Part shown: positions 10,900-22,600 of the stretch, in pieces | Layout: every line of letters begins with the position of its first letter | Position numbering within the stretch: the first letter of the stretch is position 1 | DNA from: Zygnema circumcarinatum | Lineage: Eukaryota; Streptophyta; Zygnematophyceae; Zygnematales; Zygnemataceae | Reading direction: 5' to 3' | Length of the DNA stretch: 64,000 nt | Assembly: GCA_037447605.1 (NCBI GenBank) | Contig: CM074806.1 | Location: forward strand, 914,190 to 978,189 | The notes under the pieces: model-generated | What the model was told of the DNA's origin: nothing | The model's database searches: none | The model's input: the letters and a program-made list of their open reading frames with translations, nothing else | Translations under genes and position numbers: made by a program

Positions 10900-11179
10900 G
10901 ACAGGAGATGATGATACAGAGAAATACTCAGTTACATTGTTTGATGGGACGAACTACCTCTCCTGGAGTCAAAATATGGAGGCTGTGTTGGAAGCTAAGG
11001 AGCTGATGGAATTGGTGGACGGCACCAAAGCCACACCAGACAAGGAGAAAGAGCCCAAAGAGTTTGCAAGCTGGAAGAAAAGGAACGTAAAGCAAAAGCC
11101 TTAATACTCTCCTCCATGAAATCCTCACGGACTAGCACTCGCAGTATAATCAGACTGCAGCGAAGCTCCAAACACACCG

Positions 11180-11420
11180 TAACTCAGCGTCAAAGTATAC
11201 ATTCCGACCAAACCCGAAATAACCGACGCAGGTTTATCTGCACCGAGCCCATCCTGCACGCCAGTATGCGCATCACCGAAATGGCATGCGTTTATGGCTT
11301 TGCGCGGCGATACCAAACCGCGGCCCTGGTGCTCCATATACGTGCCGATCTGGCGGTAGTGAGTATATAAACCCGCAGGCATAAGTGTTCCAGAGTGCAC
11401 AGCAGCATTCAGAGTGGTGA
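11180..11420. other. Unrelated segment replacing part of gag in body 2
   Basis: Between gaagctccaaaca and gaggtggaagttttcaagg this stretch matches nothing in body 1, although both flanks do. On the minus strand it lies in an open frame spanning 11125-11400. The product of that frame is not recognised. It may be captured genomic DNA, filler from break repair or an assembly chimera. Confidence 0.7.
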
Positions 11421-14400
11421 GGTGGAAGTTTTCAAGGAGGAAGTTTTCCCAGCTACAGAGGAAGAGGAGCAGGAGTAGGATTCAACTCATTTGACAGCGG
11501 TGGAAGGTTTTCAGAAATCACCTGCTATACATGTGGCGGAAACGGCCACACATCCAGAGACTGTCGTGCTGGCGGAGGCAGAGGAGTTGCAGCATATGGA
11601 GGCGGCCCTCAAAATCGCAACAGCCAAGGAAATACAACGTTCAGAGGTAGTTGCTACACCTGTGGACAGCGAGGACATTCAGCAAGAAACTGTATGAGTA
11701 GAAGTACAGCAAATTCTGCAACTACTGAATAGACTGAAGGATACGCTACAAGTTTTGGAGTTTCCTCAGTCAATCACCTCTCCATCAAGAGATCAGACTG
11801 GATTATAAATTCAGGAGCAAGTGCTCACATCTGTACAGAGAAGGAGATGTTTGAAGAGATGCACACTTTGAATGTGCCTATCACTGTTCAAACAGCAAGT
11901 GGACAAAGGTTCAGTGTTACAGAGAGTGGAAGAGTAAGATTGATTTTAAAAACAAAGGAAGGGAATGTAGAAACAGTTCTCACAGATGTTTTGTACTCTC
12001 CACAAATGATCCACAATCTTTACTCAGTTTGCTATATGCTTGATCAAGGGGTAGTGACACTATTTGACATAGGAGGAATTCAAATGAGAGAAAGGAGCAC
12101 ATGGAATCTAGTTGGAGAAGGATTCAGACAAGGACAGACTGCGTTCTTGAAGTGGGAGAAACCCAAATCTCTACCAGTGACTGCAAATCAGGTGGATGTG
12201 GAGGAGAATCTGGAGAAGTGGCACAAGAGATTAGGACATCTCAGCTATTGGGGAATGAAAAGCATGGTAGAGAAGAATTCAGTGATTGGAATTGAGGAGA
12301 TGAGAGGAGACTGGAGTCCCAACATGTCATGTGAAGACTGCTTGAAGTGCAAGTCTCACAAACTACCACATAAGACCCATGGAGAAAGGAAGTACCGAGC
12401 AACGAGGAAGCTGGAGCTGGTTCACTCCGACATTTGTGGCCCAATTTCACCTGCAAGTAGGAGCAGTGCAGAATATTTCATCACCTTCATGGATGACTAT
12501 TCTCGTAAGTGTTGGGTAGCATTCCTAAACAGTAAATCTGCAGCGCTAGATTGCTTTAAGCATTGGCAGAGAGTGGTGGAGACAGAAACAGGGGAGAAAA
12601 TTGCAGCTTTGAGGACAGATAATGGAGGAGAGTTTACCTCAACTGCATTTATGCAGCATTGTAAGGACACAGGGATAAAAAGGCAATTTACTGCACCTCA
12701 CTGTCCTGAAAGCAATGGTGCAGCAGAAAGATTGAATCGCACTTTGGTGGAAATGGCACGATCAATGCTTCATGGTTCCAATCTGCATTTGAGTTTTTGG
12801 GCAGAGGCCATCAATGCAGCGATTCATGTGAGAAATCGATGTCCCACATCAGCCTTGAATGATGGCAAGGTTCCAGAAGAGCTTTGGACCGGGTCCAAGC
12901 CCACAATTTCTCACTTACGTGTGTGGGGGTCCAAATGCTTCGTCAATATTCCACATGCTCAGAGGAGAGGGAAGATGGATCCTACCGCATGGACAGGATG
13001 GCTGGTTGGATATGATCATGAGAGTTTGACCTACAGGATTTGGGATGCTCAGAATAATGCAGTCAGGCGCAGCAGGGATGTTCAATTCGTGGAGAAAGGA
13101 GAAGTCACCAGAAAAGACATGGACTCATGGAGTGTAAAGGGGTTAAGTGAAGAAATGCAGGATGAGGAGAGCGCTAAGGAAGACCCAAGCCCCACAATTT
13201 TGCAAGAAAGGGATGCTGAATCAAGAGATGATTTGGAGTCAAGGTTGGAAGAATCAGAATCACCCGAAGAATTGTCAAGAGAGGAGATTCCTACCTTGAG
13301 GCGAAGTGCACGCATAGCTAAGCGGGAGGCGTTCACACCATCAAAAAATGACCGCCCAAGGAACTTTCGAAGGGCAGCAGAATCCGTGGATGCTCTCACA
13401 AGGATTCCTAGAGATACTGACAATTTTGCTTACGTTGCAGCCTGCACACGTGCAAAACCAGATGAGCCACAATCATTTCAGGAGGCCATTGAAGGACCAG
13501 ATAAAGAGAAATGGAAGCAAGCTATCAAGGATGAGCTGCAGAGCTTAAAGGAAAATGACACGTGGTCGTTGGAGGAGTTGCCAAGTGGAAGAAATGCAAT
13601 CGGATGCAAGTGGACTTTCAAAATCAAGCGCAAGGCAGATGGATCGATTGAAAGGTACAAGGCAAGACTGGTAGCTAAAGGATATTCACAGACAGAAGGC
13701 ATAGATTACCAGGAGACTTTTGCTCCAGTTGTGAAATTCAATTCTTTGAGATCGTTAGTGGCTATTGCAGCAGCTGAATCGATGCAGATTCATCAAATGG
13801 ATGTAAAGACAGCCTTTTTAAATGGAGAATTGACTGAGGAGATTTACATGGAGATGCCAGAGGGAGTGATGAAAGTACCAGGAAAAGTCTGCAAGCTACA
13901 TCGGACAATTTATGGACTTAAGCAAGCACCTCGAGCCTGGAATGAGAAGTTGGATGACGTAATGCAGACGAATGGATACAGGCAATTCAAAACGGACCCT
14001 TCAGTCTATATCAAAGGAGAAGGAGAGAATCGAATCTACATTGGAATCTATGTAGACGACATTATCATTGTCAGCAAGTCTACAACAAGCATTGGAGCAT
14101 TGAAGAAGATGCTTCACCAAAATTTCAAAATGTCAGACATTGGAGAGGCGACATTTCTACTTGGAGTTCAGATTAAGAGGGGGCAGAATGGTAAGATTTT
14201 ACTCACCTAAGAGTAGTATGCAAAAGATGTCTTGGAGAAGTTCCGAATGCAGGATGCCCATCCGTGTTCCTCACCGATGGATCCAAGTGTGAAGCTATCA
14301 GCAGCTGATTGCCCCAAGACCAGAGAGGAAGAGGTGGAGATGCAGCGAGTGCCTTATCGACAAGCCATTGGGAGCCTAATGTACCTCACCACAGGTACCA

Positions 14401-14854
14401 GACCCGACCTCGCAAAAGCAGTGAGCAGTGTGAGCAGATTTCTGAATAACCCTGGATATGCACATTGGGAAGCAGTGAAGAGAATTTTTCGCTATGTGAA
14501 GGGGACGGCAGAGTACGGACTATCGTTCAGCCTGGTGAGTCTATTCAAGTGTACGGATATTCAGACGCTGACTGGGGAGGAGACGTTGATACCGGTAGGT
14601 CCACGTCAGGATATGTGTTTATGTGTGGAGGAGGATGTATCACATGGAATTCGAAGTTACAGGAGACAGTTGCGCTGTCCAGTACTGAGTCAGAGTACAT
14701 GGCAGCTTGTCACGCGACGAAGGAGGCGATATGGCTCAAAATGTTCTTTCAGGAGTGTGGATATGCACAAGATCCAATTTTGATTTTGATCGACAATAAA
14801 TCAGCGATTGCACTCACAGAGAATCCCGTCAACCACAAGAGGTCAAAACACATT

Positions 14855-15265
14855 AGGGGGGGTCAGACCTTGACCATCGCTTACGAAATTCAAAGATTCC
14901 CTATACGGAAAGGTATTGATTTCGTTTCCAGGTTTCGGATCGGAAGCCGCGGCTCCCCCGAACCTGTCACGTCCCGTCCGTACTACGGAATAGGTTACAG
15001 AAATGCCCCCAAATTTCCGAAATCCGCCAAAATCCGCTCGCCGAAACGCAGGGCCTCCGGAGGCCTTGCGTTTCGGTTTTGTTGAAAAGGCAGCAAATCC
15101 GCCGATGAGGAATCGTGCCCCGCCTTGTCGCCATGCGCGTCACGCACGTGCAAGCGCCTCTCGCACGTGTGAAGCGCGCGTGGCGATAAAACGGAGGGCG
15201 GCGGGCGGCGGGCGGCGGGCGGCGGGCGGCAGGCGGCGGAGGGAGCGCGGCGGGGCGAAAAGGGG
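14855..15265. mobile_element. TIR element inside copia body 2 (truncated by gap)
   Basis: Same insertion point, left terminus and interior as the element at 9738 in body 1. The right terminus and rejoining RNase H codons are absent, because the sequence runs into the 10-N gap. Confidence 0.85.
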
Positions 15266-15275
15266 NNNNNNNNNN
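15266..15275. other. Assembly gap (10 N)
   Basis: Ten N bases. The following ~50 bases (gtggcgggataacc...) do not continue the TIR element. They resemble the GGGCGGG-rich stretch near 16195-16255. The missing material should include the TIR right end, the pol end, the polypurine tract and about 270 bases of LTR 3. Confidence 0.95.
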
Positions 15276-15326
15276 AAAAAAACAGTGGCGGGATAACCAA
15301 AAAAGGGGGGCGGTATATAGTTCTCC

Positions 15327-15451
15327 TAAAGTTTTTGTGGATATATGCTCTACTCCTTGGATGCTTGAGATTGTTGGAAATGTCTAGAAAAGGGAAGGCC
15401 CACAAAGATGAGATGGATGATAATGAGAGAGATAGAGGCTCAAGTTCTACA
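15327..15451 (+). repeat. copia LTR 3, 3'-terminal remnant
   Basis: About the last 125 bases of the LTR, ending TTCTACA and followed directly by the second GCGCA. Confidence 0.88.
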
Positions 15452-15456
15452 GCGCA
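15452..15456. other. Target-site duplication GCGCA, right of copia dimer
   Basis: Pairs with 5104-5108. The sequence after it, ttcgatccaatgaaacg, continues the interrupted target as seen intact at 15811. Confidence 0.9.
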
Positions 15457-15910
15457 TTCGATCCAATGAAACGCACAACCAATCAGGACGCGCGACGTGG
15501 CAACGTCAGACTCGCGGGTGTCTTCGCAGTTTGTGTGTGGTTTTTTTTTGGTTTTTTTCCCATTTTAGGGCTACGTGGCAACACCTGACTGGATAAGCAT
15601 TTGATCCGACGAAACGCACAACCAATCAGGACGCGCGACGTGGCAACGTCAGGCTCGCGGCAACTATACCCCATTTTCATTAAATTCATCATTCACAAAC
15701 TAACCGAATCCGTACACCACATAAAACATCAAAATCAAACGCCGTCGTACATAGAAAACGACACGTGGCAATGACAGAATAAGTACGCAATATACCCCAT
15801 TTTCTGCGCATTCGATCCAATGAAACGCACAACCAATCAGAACGCGCGACGTGGCAACGTCAGACTCGCGGCAACTATACCCCCTTTTCATTAAATTAAT
15901 CTTTCACAAC
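15457..15910. repeat. Tandem repeat units with both empty insertion sites
   Basis: The motif gatccaatgaaacgcacaacc, followed by cgcgacgtggcaacgtcag, recurs at about 15460, 15605 (variant) and 15815. The part 15525-15796 duplicates 2516-2787. The continuous run at 15781-15830 contains the uninterrupted hAT target (AATATACC) and the uninterrupted copia target (GCGCA) only ten bases apart. Confidence 0.85.
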
Positions 15911-16920
15911 ATAATCGAACCCGTCGTACGGATCAAAACGATGACAAAGCTTTTGCCTACGGCAACGCAAAAACGCGAAATATTGTACATGGAGGACCTG
16001 GGCCAATCACAATTTGCTACGTCATATATGTGGACACGTGGCAGTTGGTTTGCCCATCATCATCAGCATCACGATCATTTGGTTTGGTGATTGGCTTCCA
16101 GTTTTCCACAGGCTGGAGTCCAGCTCACAGTTTTGCGGAGATCTCGGGCCGAGGGACGCGCGCACTCGCAAGTACGAGGTGGACGGATCTTAAAAAAAAA
16201 ACCAAGGGGGCGGGATATCTAAAATGGGGGGGGGGCGGGTTGTCATTCTCCTTCCAAAGGTGCTATAATTTGAAATGTGAATCTTCAATATGAGCATGGG
16301 AGCAGTCCATGTGCATGCATGCATGCAGGCCATGCATGTGTGTATGCATGCATGCATGCGATGGCGCGGGGACACATGGCGCAAAGGAGCGCTCGTTCAC
16401 CTTCCAAATTTGCCCTGCAGCACCGCATGTTGGTGCACGAGAAACACGGTGGCCCCGTAAGCTGGAACTGCCAACGGGCCAATGCTGCCACATCCCTCCA
16501 TGGAACGCCGCCCTCCGTGGGTTCCATGGCGGCAAGGCCGCCCCCTCTAAATGGGACTCCGTCCACATAGGCTCTCATCCGCGAGCGGACGTGGCGCCAC
16601 AGAGCTCACCTGTGTCGTGCGTCCCCTGCGTCCGTCAGAGTGTCCTTGACGACCTCCAAGAGCATACGTTGTGAAGTCGGTCGCTTGCTTTTTCCAAAAA
16701 GGCCGCGTTTAATATCTTGTGCGTAGGCTCCTCTAGGCTTTGCTTCGAGCTCACCTTTTCGTTGGTTGTCGTTTTTTGAAGGCAGAGAGCGGTACTGGGT
16801 GTGATACTGTGCTGCTTGTATCTGAAACTTTCGACCTTTTTTACAGCAGGAGCTTCGTTTCTTCTTTTTTAAAAAGTTCCAGAAATTGGCTATTTCTTAC
16901 ATCTGCAGGGAAAAGCAACC
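15911..16920. other. Gene-free stretch and 5' region of copy A
   Basis: The left part is unique sequence with a G-rich tract (16200-16245) similar to the bases after the assembly gap. At 16313-16360 lies a (GCAT)n run made of overlapping GCATGC boxes. The last ~250 bases are CT-rich and likely 5' UTR of the gene at 16921. No other gene is supported. Confidence 0.5.
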
Positions 16921-18886
16921 ATGGCTTCATTGCTCTTTCAGCAAGCAGTTGTCGCTCCGTCTTCATTTGTAACGCAGCGTTTCCACCATGGCTTCTGTCC
17001 TTGTCGTGCTCCCGCCCTGGCTTTGAGGAAGAAGACCATCTCAACAATCGGTTTGAATGCTGTTCGAGCAAGCGAAGAAAGTGAAGCAAATCCTAAGGAG
17101 GATCTCACGAAACAAAGGTAGAATTGCGTCAAACAAATTGAAAGAAACCTTCAAGTATGAAGGATGTTCTATTCAGTAATCAAGTGTCTGGCGCTGGCTC
17201 TTTGAATAATTGTGTTAAATCAGTCTGAAATTGCTTCCCTGCTGACCGCTTTATCCAGTGTTGCTCTGCGTTGGACAAGCTGACGCTGCCTTTGTTTATC
17301 GGTCGGATGCGTTTGTCGCCGCTTGTGTGATGTTTTGCCTGTACGTCATCATCGCCTTGTTTTCTTTTTTTGGAGATTCTGTATGTTAGAGTGCAGCTAA
17401 ACTTCAATTGAAGTCTCCTGAGCCATAGAAACTGCTTTTGTTGGCTTCAGCTTACGATCTCCCGAGAGGAATTATCGACTTAACGTCATTGGTTAAAAAA
17501 AATATCCAGCATGAATTTAAAATGTTCAAGGTCTTCTTCTTATGTCCTTGTTGTACTGCAGTTTTGAAGACGCTATTATTGTTGCAGTCAGTTTAGTAAA
17601 GGCTTGAGATTTGTTTCTAGGAGGATAGCCAAAATCACCTCTCTGGTCGACACTGTTCGGGTTACTTGTCTGCTTATATCAACAGCTTACCATAAACTAG
17701 TAATTCTCTTACGAGCAAATTAGAATATAAATTTGCAGTGCACGTACAACATCAGAGCAGTACCGAAAAAAAGTATGAATTGAAATTCTTCTGGCGTCGC
17801 ATAGGCTGCTGGCTTCGTGCATCTTTCATTTTTTTATGGCGAGTTCACCTGAGAATGAGCTGCGGAATCGAGCATTCTGAAAAGCGCATCTGAAAGCCTT
17901 GCTACCTGCATATATGTGGAGTCTGCGTTCTTTCTAAACTGTTATCATTCTCTCTTTGCACAGTAACCTTTGCTTCCAACACTAGTCGAGTGGGCCACAC
18001 CCGGCCCCAGCATTTCGCCAGTGGTCTTTGCAAAGTCAACCGGGCTGTCATTCTCAGAGCACACGTGTAGCAATAAGTCTCTCCAAGATGGCTGACGGGG
18101 TTTCTCTTTGCTGCTCATGTTTGGCAGCATCAAAGAAAGCTGCAATGGTGGAATTCAGAGAATGACTTCTGTTGCAGTGGCTCTTCTAGCAGCTGGCACA
18201 CTTTTGATGATGCCAGCTGGCGATGCCCTTGCTGCAAAGTCAGGAGGGCGCGTTGGTGGTTCCGCTTTTCGATCCTCTCCTCCACCATCAAGATCTGCTC
18301 CACGTCCGCCTCCTCAAGTCAACAGGTCAAGGTACAATTCTGCCACTCTTTATGAAACTGTGAGGACACCTGCACGTGTTGAAGTGGTCAATTTTGTGAA
18401 GGACTGTGATTTCTGCCTTGCCATTCATAAATCTAAGCATTTAGAAAGGACCGATCAATAGATAGAGGCAAAGCCATTTATTCGTGAAGCCTTCAAATGC
18501 TGGCAAGTCCAGGCAGTCACAGAAGCTATCCTCTCATTAAGATAGCCTGTTGTGAGAAAACTTTTCTGGATTGGTTGACAGTCTGAACATGAACCGAGGC
18601 ATACCATTTGTCTGACTATGAACCTTGGGACTGCTGCAGGACAAGTGTATATATTAGTCCGCCAGTGATTGCACCTCCCATTTTTGGCTATGCTCCAACC
18701 CCGTTCTTTGGAGGATTTTCCCCTTTCTCTCCTTCCTATGGTGGATACTCGTATGGCCCTACTGTCGCAGTTACCGGGGGAGGCGGCGGCCTGTTTTCGT
18801 TTCTGTTTTTCTTTGTGATTGCTGGTGTGGTCTTCAACGTTATTCGCAGCCTTTTTAGAGGACCACGGGATGACGATTATGATTGA
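16921..18886 (+). CDS. Thylakoid-type small membrane protein, DUF1517-like N-terminal half (copy A)
   Basis: Three exons (16921-17117, 18128-18331, 18640-18886) join in frame to 215 residues. The N-terminus is rich in Ser, Ala and Arg with few acids, like a plastid transit peptide. A hydrophobic stretch ending GDALAA resembles a lumen or membrane targeting signal with an AxA cleavage site. It is followed by SGGRVGGSAF and a Pro/Ser segment. The third exon has a Gly/Phe/Tyr-rich stretch, a GGGGG turn, one strong membrane segment (LFSFLFFFVIAGVVF) and an acidic end RGPRDDDYD. The SGGRxGGSxF to membrane order is that of plant and cyanobacterial DUF1517 proteins. Those normally continue with a long soluble domain, which is absent here. 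A paralogue lies at 30074-31349. Function unknown; plastid location inferred. Confidence 0.7.
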
Positions 18887-19660
18887 AGCACCCTTTGACT
18901 CTGTTTTTGGCATCTGCGGAAAATTTGTTTATCCGAGTTGACAGGGGAATGCCTTTTTTTCTCCATCAGGAGTTTCACGAGTGGTTTACAAGTGGCTTAC
19001 AGCGCCTGTTTTGTTTGGCCACTTGTTTTTTTCGGGAGGTTGTGTTGCAACAGATAACGCTTTAGCGAACAGGAAAAAAAATTGAAATTTTGACGAAACT
19101 TCCCGTGTGTGAAATACTATACTTTAGGGTCAGTTAAACCGTGTCTAGCAAAGTAGGGGGTGTCGATTCTATAATGTCTGAGTATTCCGTAGAGTCGTTC
19201 CCTTCATACGCAATGTTAAGAGTGGTTTATGATTTCACATGTTCGTGTTGCTTTCGAACTCGCTTGGTACTTGCTGACCTTCCCCTTCGTCCTTGTCTCC
19301 CTTTCACTATCCTTCTCCTATCTCCTCAGATCTCCATCTCCTCCTTCCATCTTCCCTCGCCTTCGCTTTCTTTTCCACTTCGGGCTTTACCCTGTCATTG
19401 CCGTTCATCTCATCCTTCATTTCCCCTCATCCCATCCATAAAGCAAAGCCCCTGTCCAGCAATACATTTTTATTCGTCTTTCCGAGAAATGGGTGCAAGT
19501 GATAACAGGAAGCGAATGGCAGGCTTGCCTGACTACAGAAGCTCCCTTTCTGATTGGTGCTTGAGACTGACCTGGGATACCGATTCAACCTAAGGTCGGT
19601 ATTTCGGAAAAAGACAACGAGCTGTGAACTCGGATCGACTGCAGAGTTGTGTGCTACCCC
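18887..19660. other. Intergenic, convergent 3' ends
   Basis: 3' flanks of copy A (+) and of murD (-). The segment 19260-19450 is CT-rich, so its long frames are compositional. At 19155 the string agggggtgtc resembles the AGGGGG terminal family, but no partner end was found. Confidence 0.5.
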
Positions 19661-22600
19661 TTACGCAGCTTTGGCTAACTCCATGAAAACTCTTCCTCTG
19701 TGCTCAAAGTTGGAAAACTCATCAAAACTTGCGCAGGCGGGACTGAGCAGCACAATGTCACCTGCACGCATCCAAAACCACCAAACCATAATTAATGATA
19801 ATTCATCAGCAAAGGCGACCGCGCACTAGGAGGAGGGAGGACGAGCGGTTAAAACCCTCCTCTAATCTTCATCCAGCCATGGCTGCCTCACCTGGAAGGG
19901 CCCGGCTGACTGCAGCAGCAACAGCATCAGCCATAGCTGCTCTGCGTTCCAAAGGGATTGCGAGCCCCGCCTTCTCCAGCTCGTCTGCTATGGCTCCTCC
20001 TGAGGCACCAAACTGATGCCAAGCAAAAGCATATAACCGCGTGAAACGTTATAGAGGACTTGCATGAAAGTTCTATGGGATCATAATGAATCTTGCTCCC
20101 AGGCCAAACACCCCTTCCAGTGCCCCGTGCTTGTGAAACAGCCATGGAATTCCACCTTCTAGTCACTCACCGTTATGACCGCTCTATGCTGTTTCAAAGA
20201 TTCTGACAACCGCTTGAAACCGAGATCCGAAGAACCTGCACTTGTCTGCAGAAAGAGCCATAGAGAAGAGCCGCTCAGGAAAATTTGGCAGTAGGGGAAG
20301 GAGGACGATGCCAAAGGAACACTTCATAAGGGAATAGAAAGAGCTTGTCCACATCAATGTCTCTGCCGAAATCGCGCTTTAAGGGTTTGCAGGCACCTTT
20401 GCAACACCGCCCAGCAGCACGACAGCTCTCCGACCAACAAGGCCCTGCAACGCGACTAAGGTCGCATCCACATTTGTGGCTTTACTGTCGTTGAGCCACA
20501 AAACAGACCTGCTGTCCTCACACACTGTCCCAATTCACTTTTGTCAGTCACGGCTTTATCTTCTTCCCTATTCTATCACTTCCCAGCGCAGACTATGGAT
20601 TATGTGGATTCTGAAAGGGCAGAGAATACCCGAATCGACTAAGGCTGAGCTTTATCATTGTTCGCAAATATGATTTCGAATACTCAAGGAAGGGAGGAAT
20701 TGTCTGAACTGCCAAAGCCAAGAAAGCAAGGTATGCAGGATTTCTTCTGCATGGCAAATTGATACCGGTAAACAGCCAGACAATCTTCGCATGTTTAAGG
20801 ATATAGTTAGATAGATAGTTAGATAGTATAGATAGTTCCGTATTCAATTCTTGAAAGCTAAGTCATCCTATGATGTATGGCAACTTGCCAGATTAAACTT
20901 ATCAGGCAACGCTCAGAAAGGAATGCGCTTATCTGAAGCGTCACTTGGCTTCAATATGTTACTAAGTCTTGTTTCAGAATAATAAGCCAGCCAAAGATCA
21001 CTAGTCTAGGTCATCATTGTTCGTTCCTCTCAACCTCCTCACAACGGATTTCCAGTCCATGGAAGAGACAATACTACTACTTCACCTACCTACTTCCATC
21101 CGGTGTGGCAATGCTTGCAATGACGGGATGGCCTCCTGAAGCTGCTCCTCTCTAACGCCCACATCCAGAGCAAGAGCCAGCAGAGCAGCTGTGCTTGCAT
21201 TGTACGCATTGTGACTTCCAACTGCCTTCAGTCCACTGAGATAAAGTCGAGCCTCTGCCCCTGTAGTAGGGACAACCACTACAGCTCTCCTCGCCTGCGA
21301 GTCAAGCTGAAGAGGCAGCAGAAAGAGAGAGCGGCAGAGAGTCAGGCAAAAAATAAAAGTGAGAAGTGAGGGAGAAGGGAAAATTATTGGACGTGGTTTT
21401 TGTACAAGGCTCGCACGTAACAATGCAAAGGCCTCAGACACAACTGGCAGTAAGGTCTGAGTTGGTTCGACCACTCCTGATCAGCACAGCTACTGCCTCT
21501 AAGCAATGCAAGCAGTCAAGTACCTGCACTCCAGGAACGCCCCCTACCCATGCCCGAGTCCCATTTCCACCCGCTTCAGCTGCTAAGCGCCGCAGAAGTG
21601 CATCAGCTGCATATAGCGCACATACGAAACAAGTAATAGAACCTCTTTCCGCTTAGGTCAAGAATAAGCTCTTACTCAGGTGGCAGAGAGAATTTCACAG
21701 GTCAGAACAGTGACGAATGAGAGAGGAGTGCCAAGACACATTCTACGTCAAGGGCATATTTGGAACAGCCTTTCTCCTCTATATGCTTTCTTGGTTCAAA
21801 TGGTTGGAATGCTTTCCCATCATTAGGACAGAATGCAGGAGTGGGTGACAATACACTAAGGTACATACCATGTGGGATGATTGCCAAGTCAGAAGGTTCC
21901 ATATACTGAAACATACGGCATTTTGCAGCTCCATACGCTTCCATACTTCCATGCCGCTCTTGGTGATCAAGGGTGAGGTTGATAATTACTGCTGCCTGAC
22001 ACATGAACCATATGGTCAACTTTATTCCATTCGTTGCCATGGAACTTTAGTCCACAATGCCAGCAACTACTCTTGCATGATTGAAACGCATGAGACAGAT
22101 TGCTATACGATGAATCCAACGGAAGAGATATAGTGAGAAGAATAAGCTACGCTCAATGGCTGGTGACCATAATGGAAGTCCTAAGCTTTAGCACTACGTA
22201 TAAACTTCGCCCCTTGATGATAAATTTCAGTGACGTCAAAGCTATCCAAAGCACAATCAACCTATCAGTAGAAGGAAGGGAGGAGAGGCACCTTAGGACG
22301 AAATGATCCCGGAAGCTCCATCTGGTAACTACTGACCTCCACCACTGCGGCCTGCACCTCACCAAGCCAAAGCCTGAATGCTCGAACATTGCAGGGTTTC
22401 GAGGGTTTATATCGCTCTGAAGTCAAAACTAACAACAAGAATTTAACTTCCAACGTCAGCCTAGAGGCGACTCATGCTATTGCACATGGCCGTCCGAATG
22501 ATAACTGAAAAGCATGCTGCGAGAAATGTCAAGCCAACCACTTCCGAATGCCAACAATGTCGAGGCCGAATTTGTTTAAGTTATGGCTATTTCTAAACAA

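Larger units (their letters stand above)
10814..14853 (+). pseudogene. copia gag-pol polyprotein, body 2 (defective)
   Basis: Nearly identical to body 1 from the zinc knuckles onward, but gag is wrecked. One base is lost near 11087. About 490 bases corresponding to body 1 positions 5.82-6.30 kb are gone and replaced by about 240 unrelated bases. A CAG codon has become TAG near 11729. The protease active-site Asp is changed (DSGA to NSGA, GAT to AAT, near 11813). From 11847 the frame is open for 787 codons through integrase and reverse transcriptase, without body 1's frameshift at 8681. It then meets the shared TAA/TAG pair and the shared RNase H frameshift. Confidence 0.9.
5109..15451 (+). 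mobile_element. Tandem Ty1/copia dimer: LTR-internal-LTR-internal-LTR
   Basis: Two copia bodies share a middle LTR, and the whole block lies within one GCGCA duplication. Both bodies carry the same two stop codons, the same frameshift in RNase H and the same TIR element in the same codon. These lesions therefore predate the doubling. The likeliest route is unequal recombination between the LTRs of one already dead element. The right end of the second body and most of the third LTR are lost around a 10-N assembly gap. Confidence 0.88.

Noticed and set aside
19155-19170. agggggtgtc at 19155 as another AGGGGG-family MITE
   Set aside because: Only ten bases match, and no complementary right end or AAT/ATT pair was found nearby.
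19141-19593. 150-codon open frame on the + strand
   Set aside because: CT-rich low-complexity sequence gives Leu/Ser/Pro-rich translations in all three frames; it lies in the 3' flank of two convergent genes.
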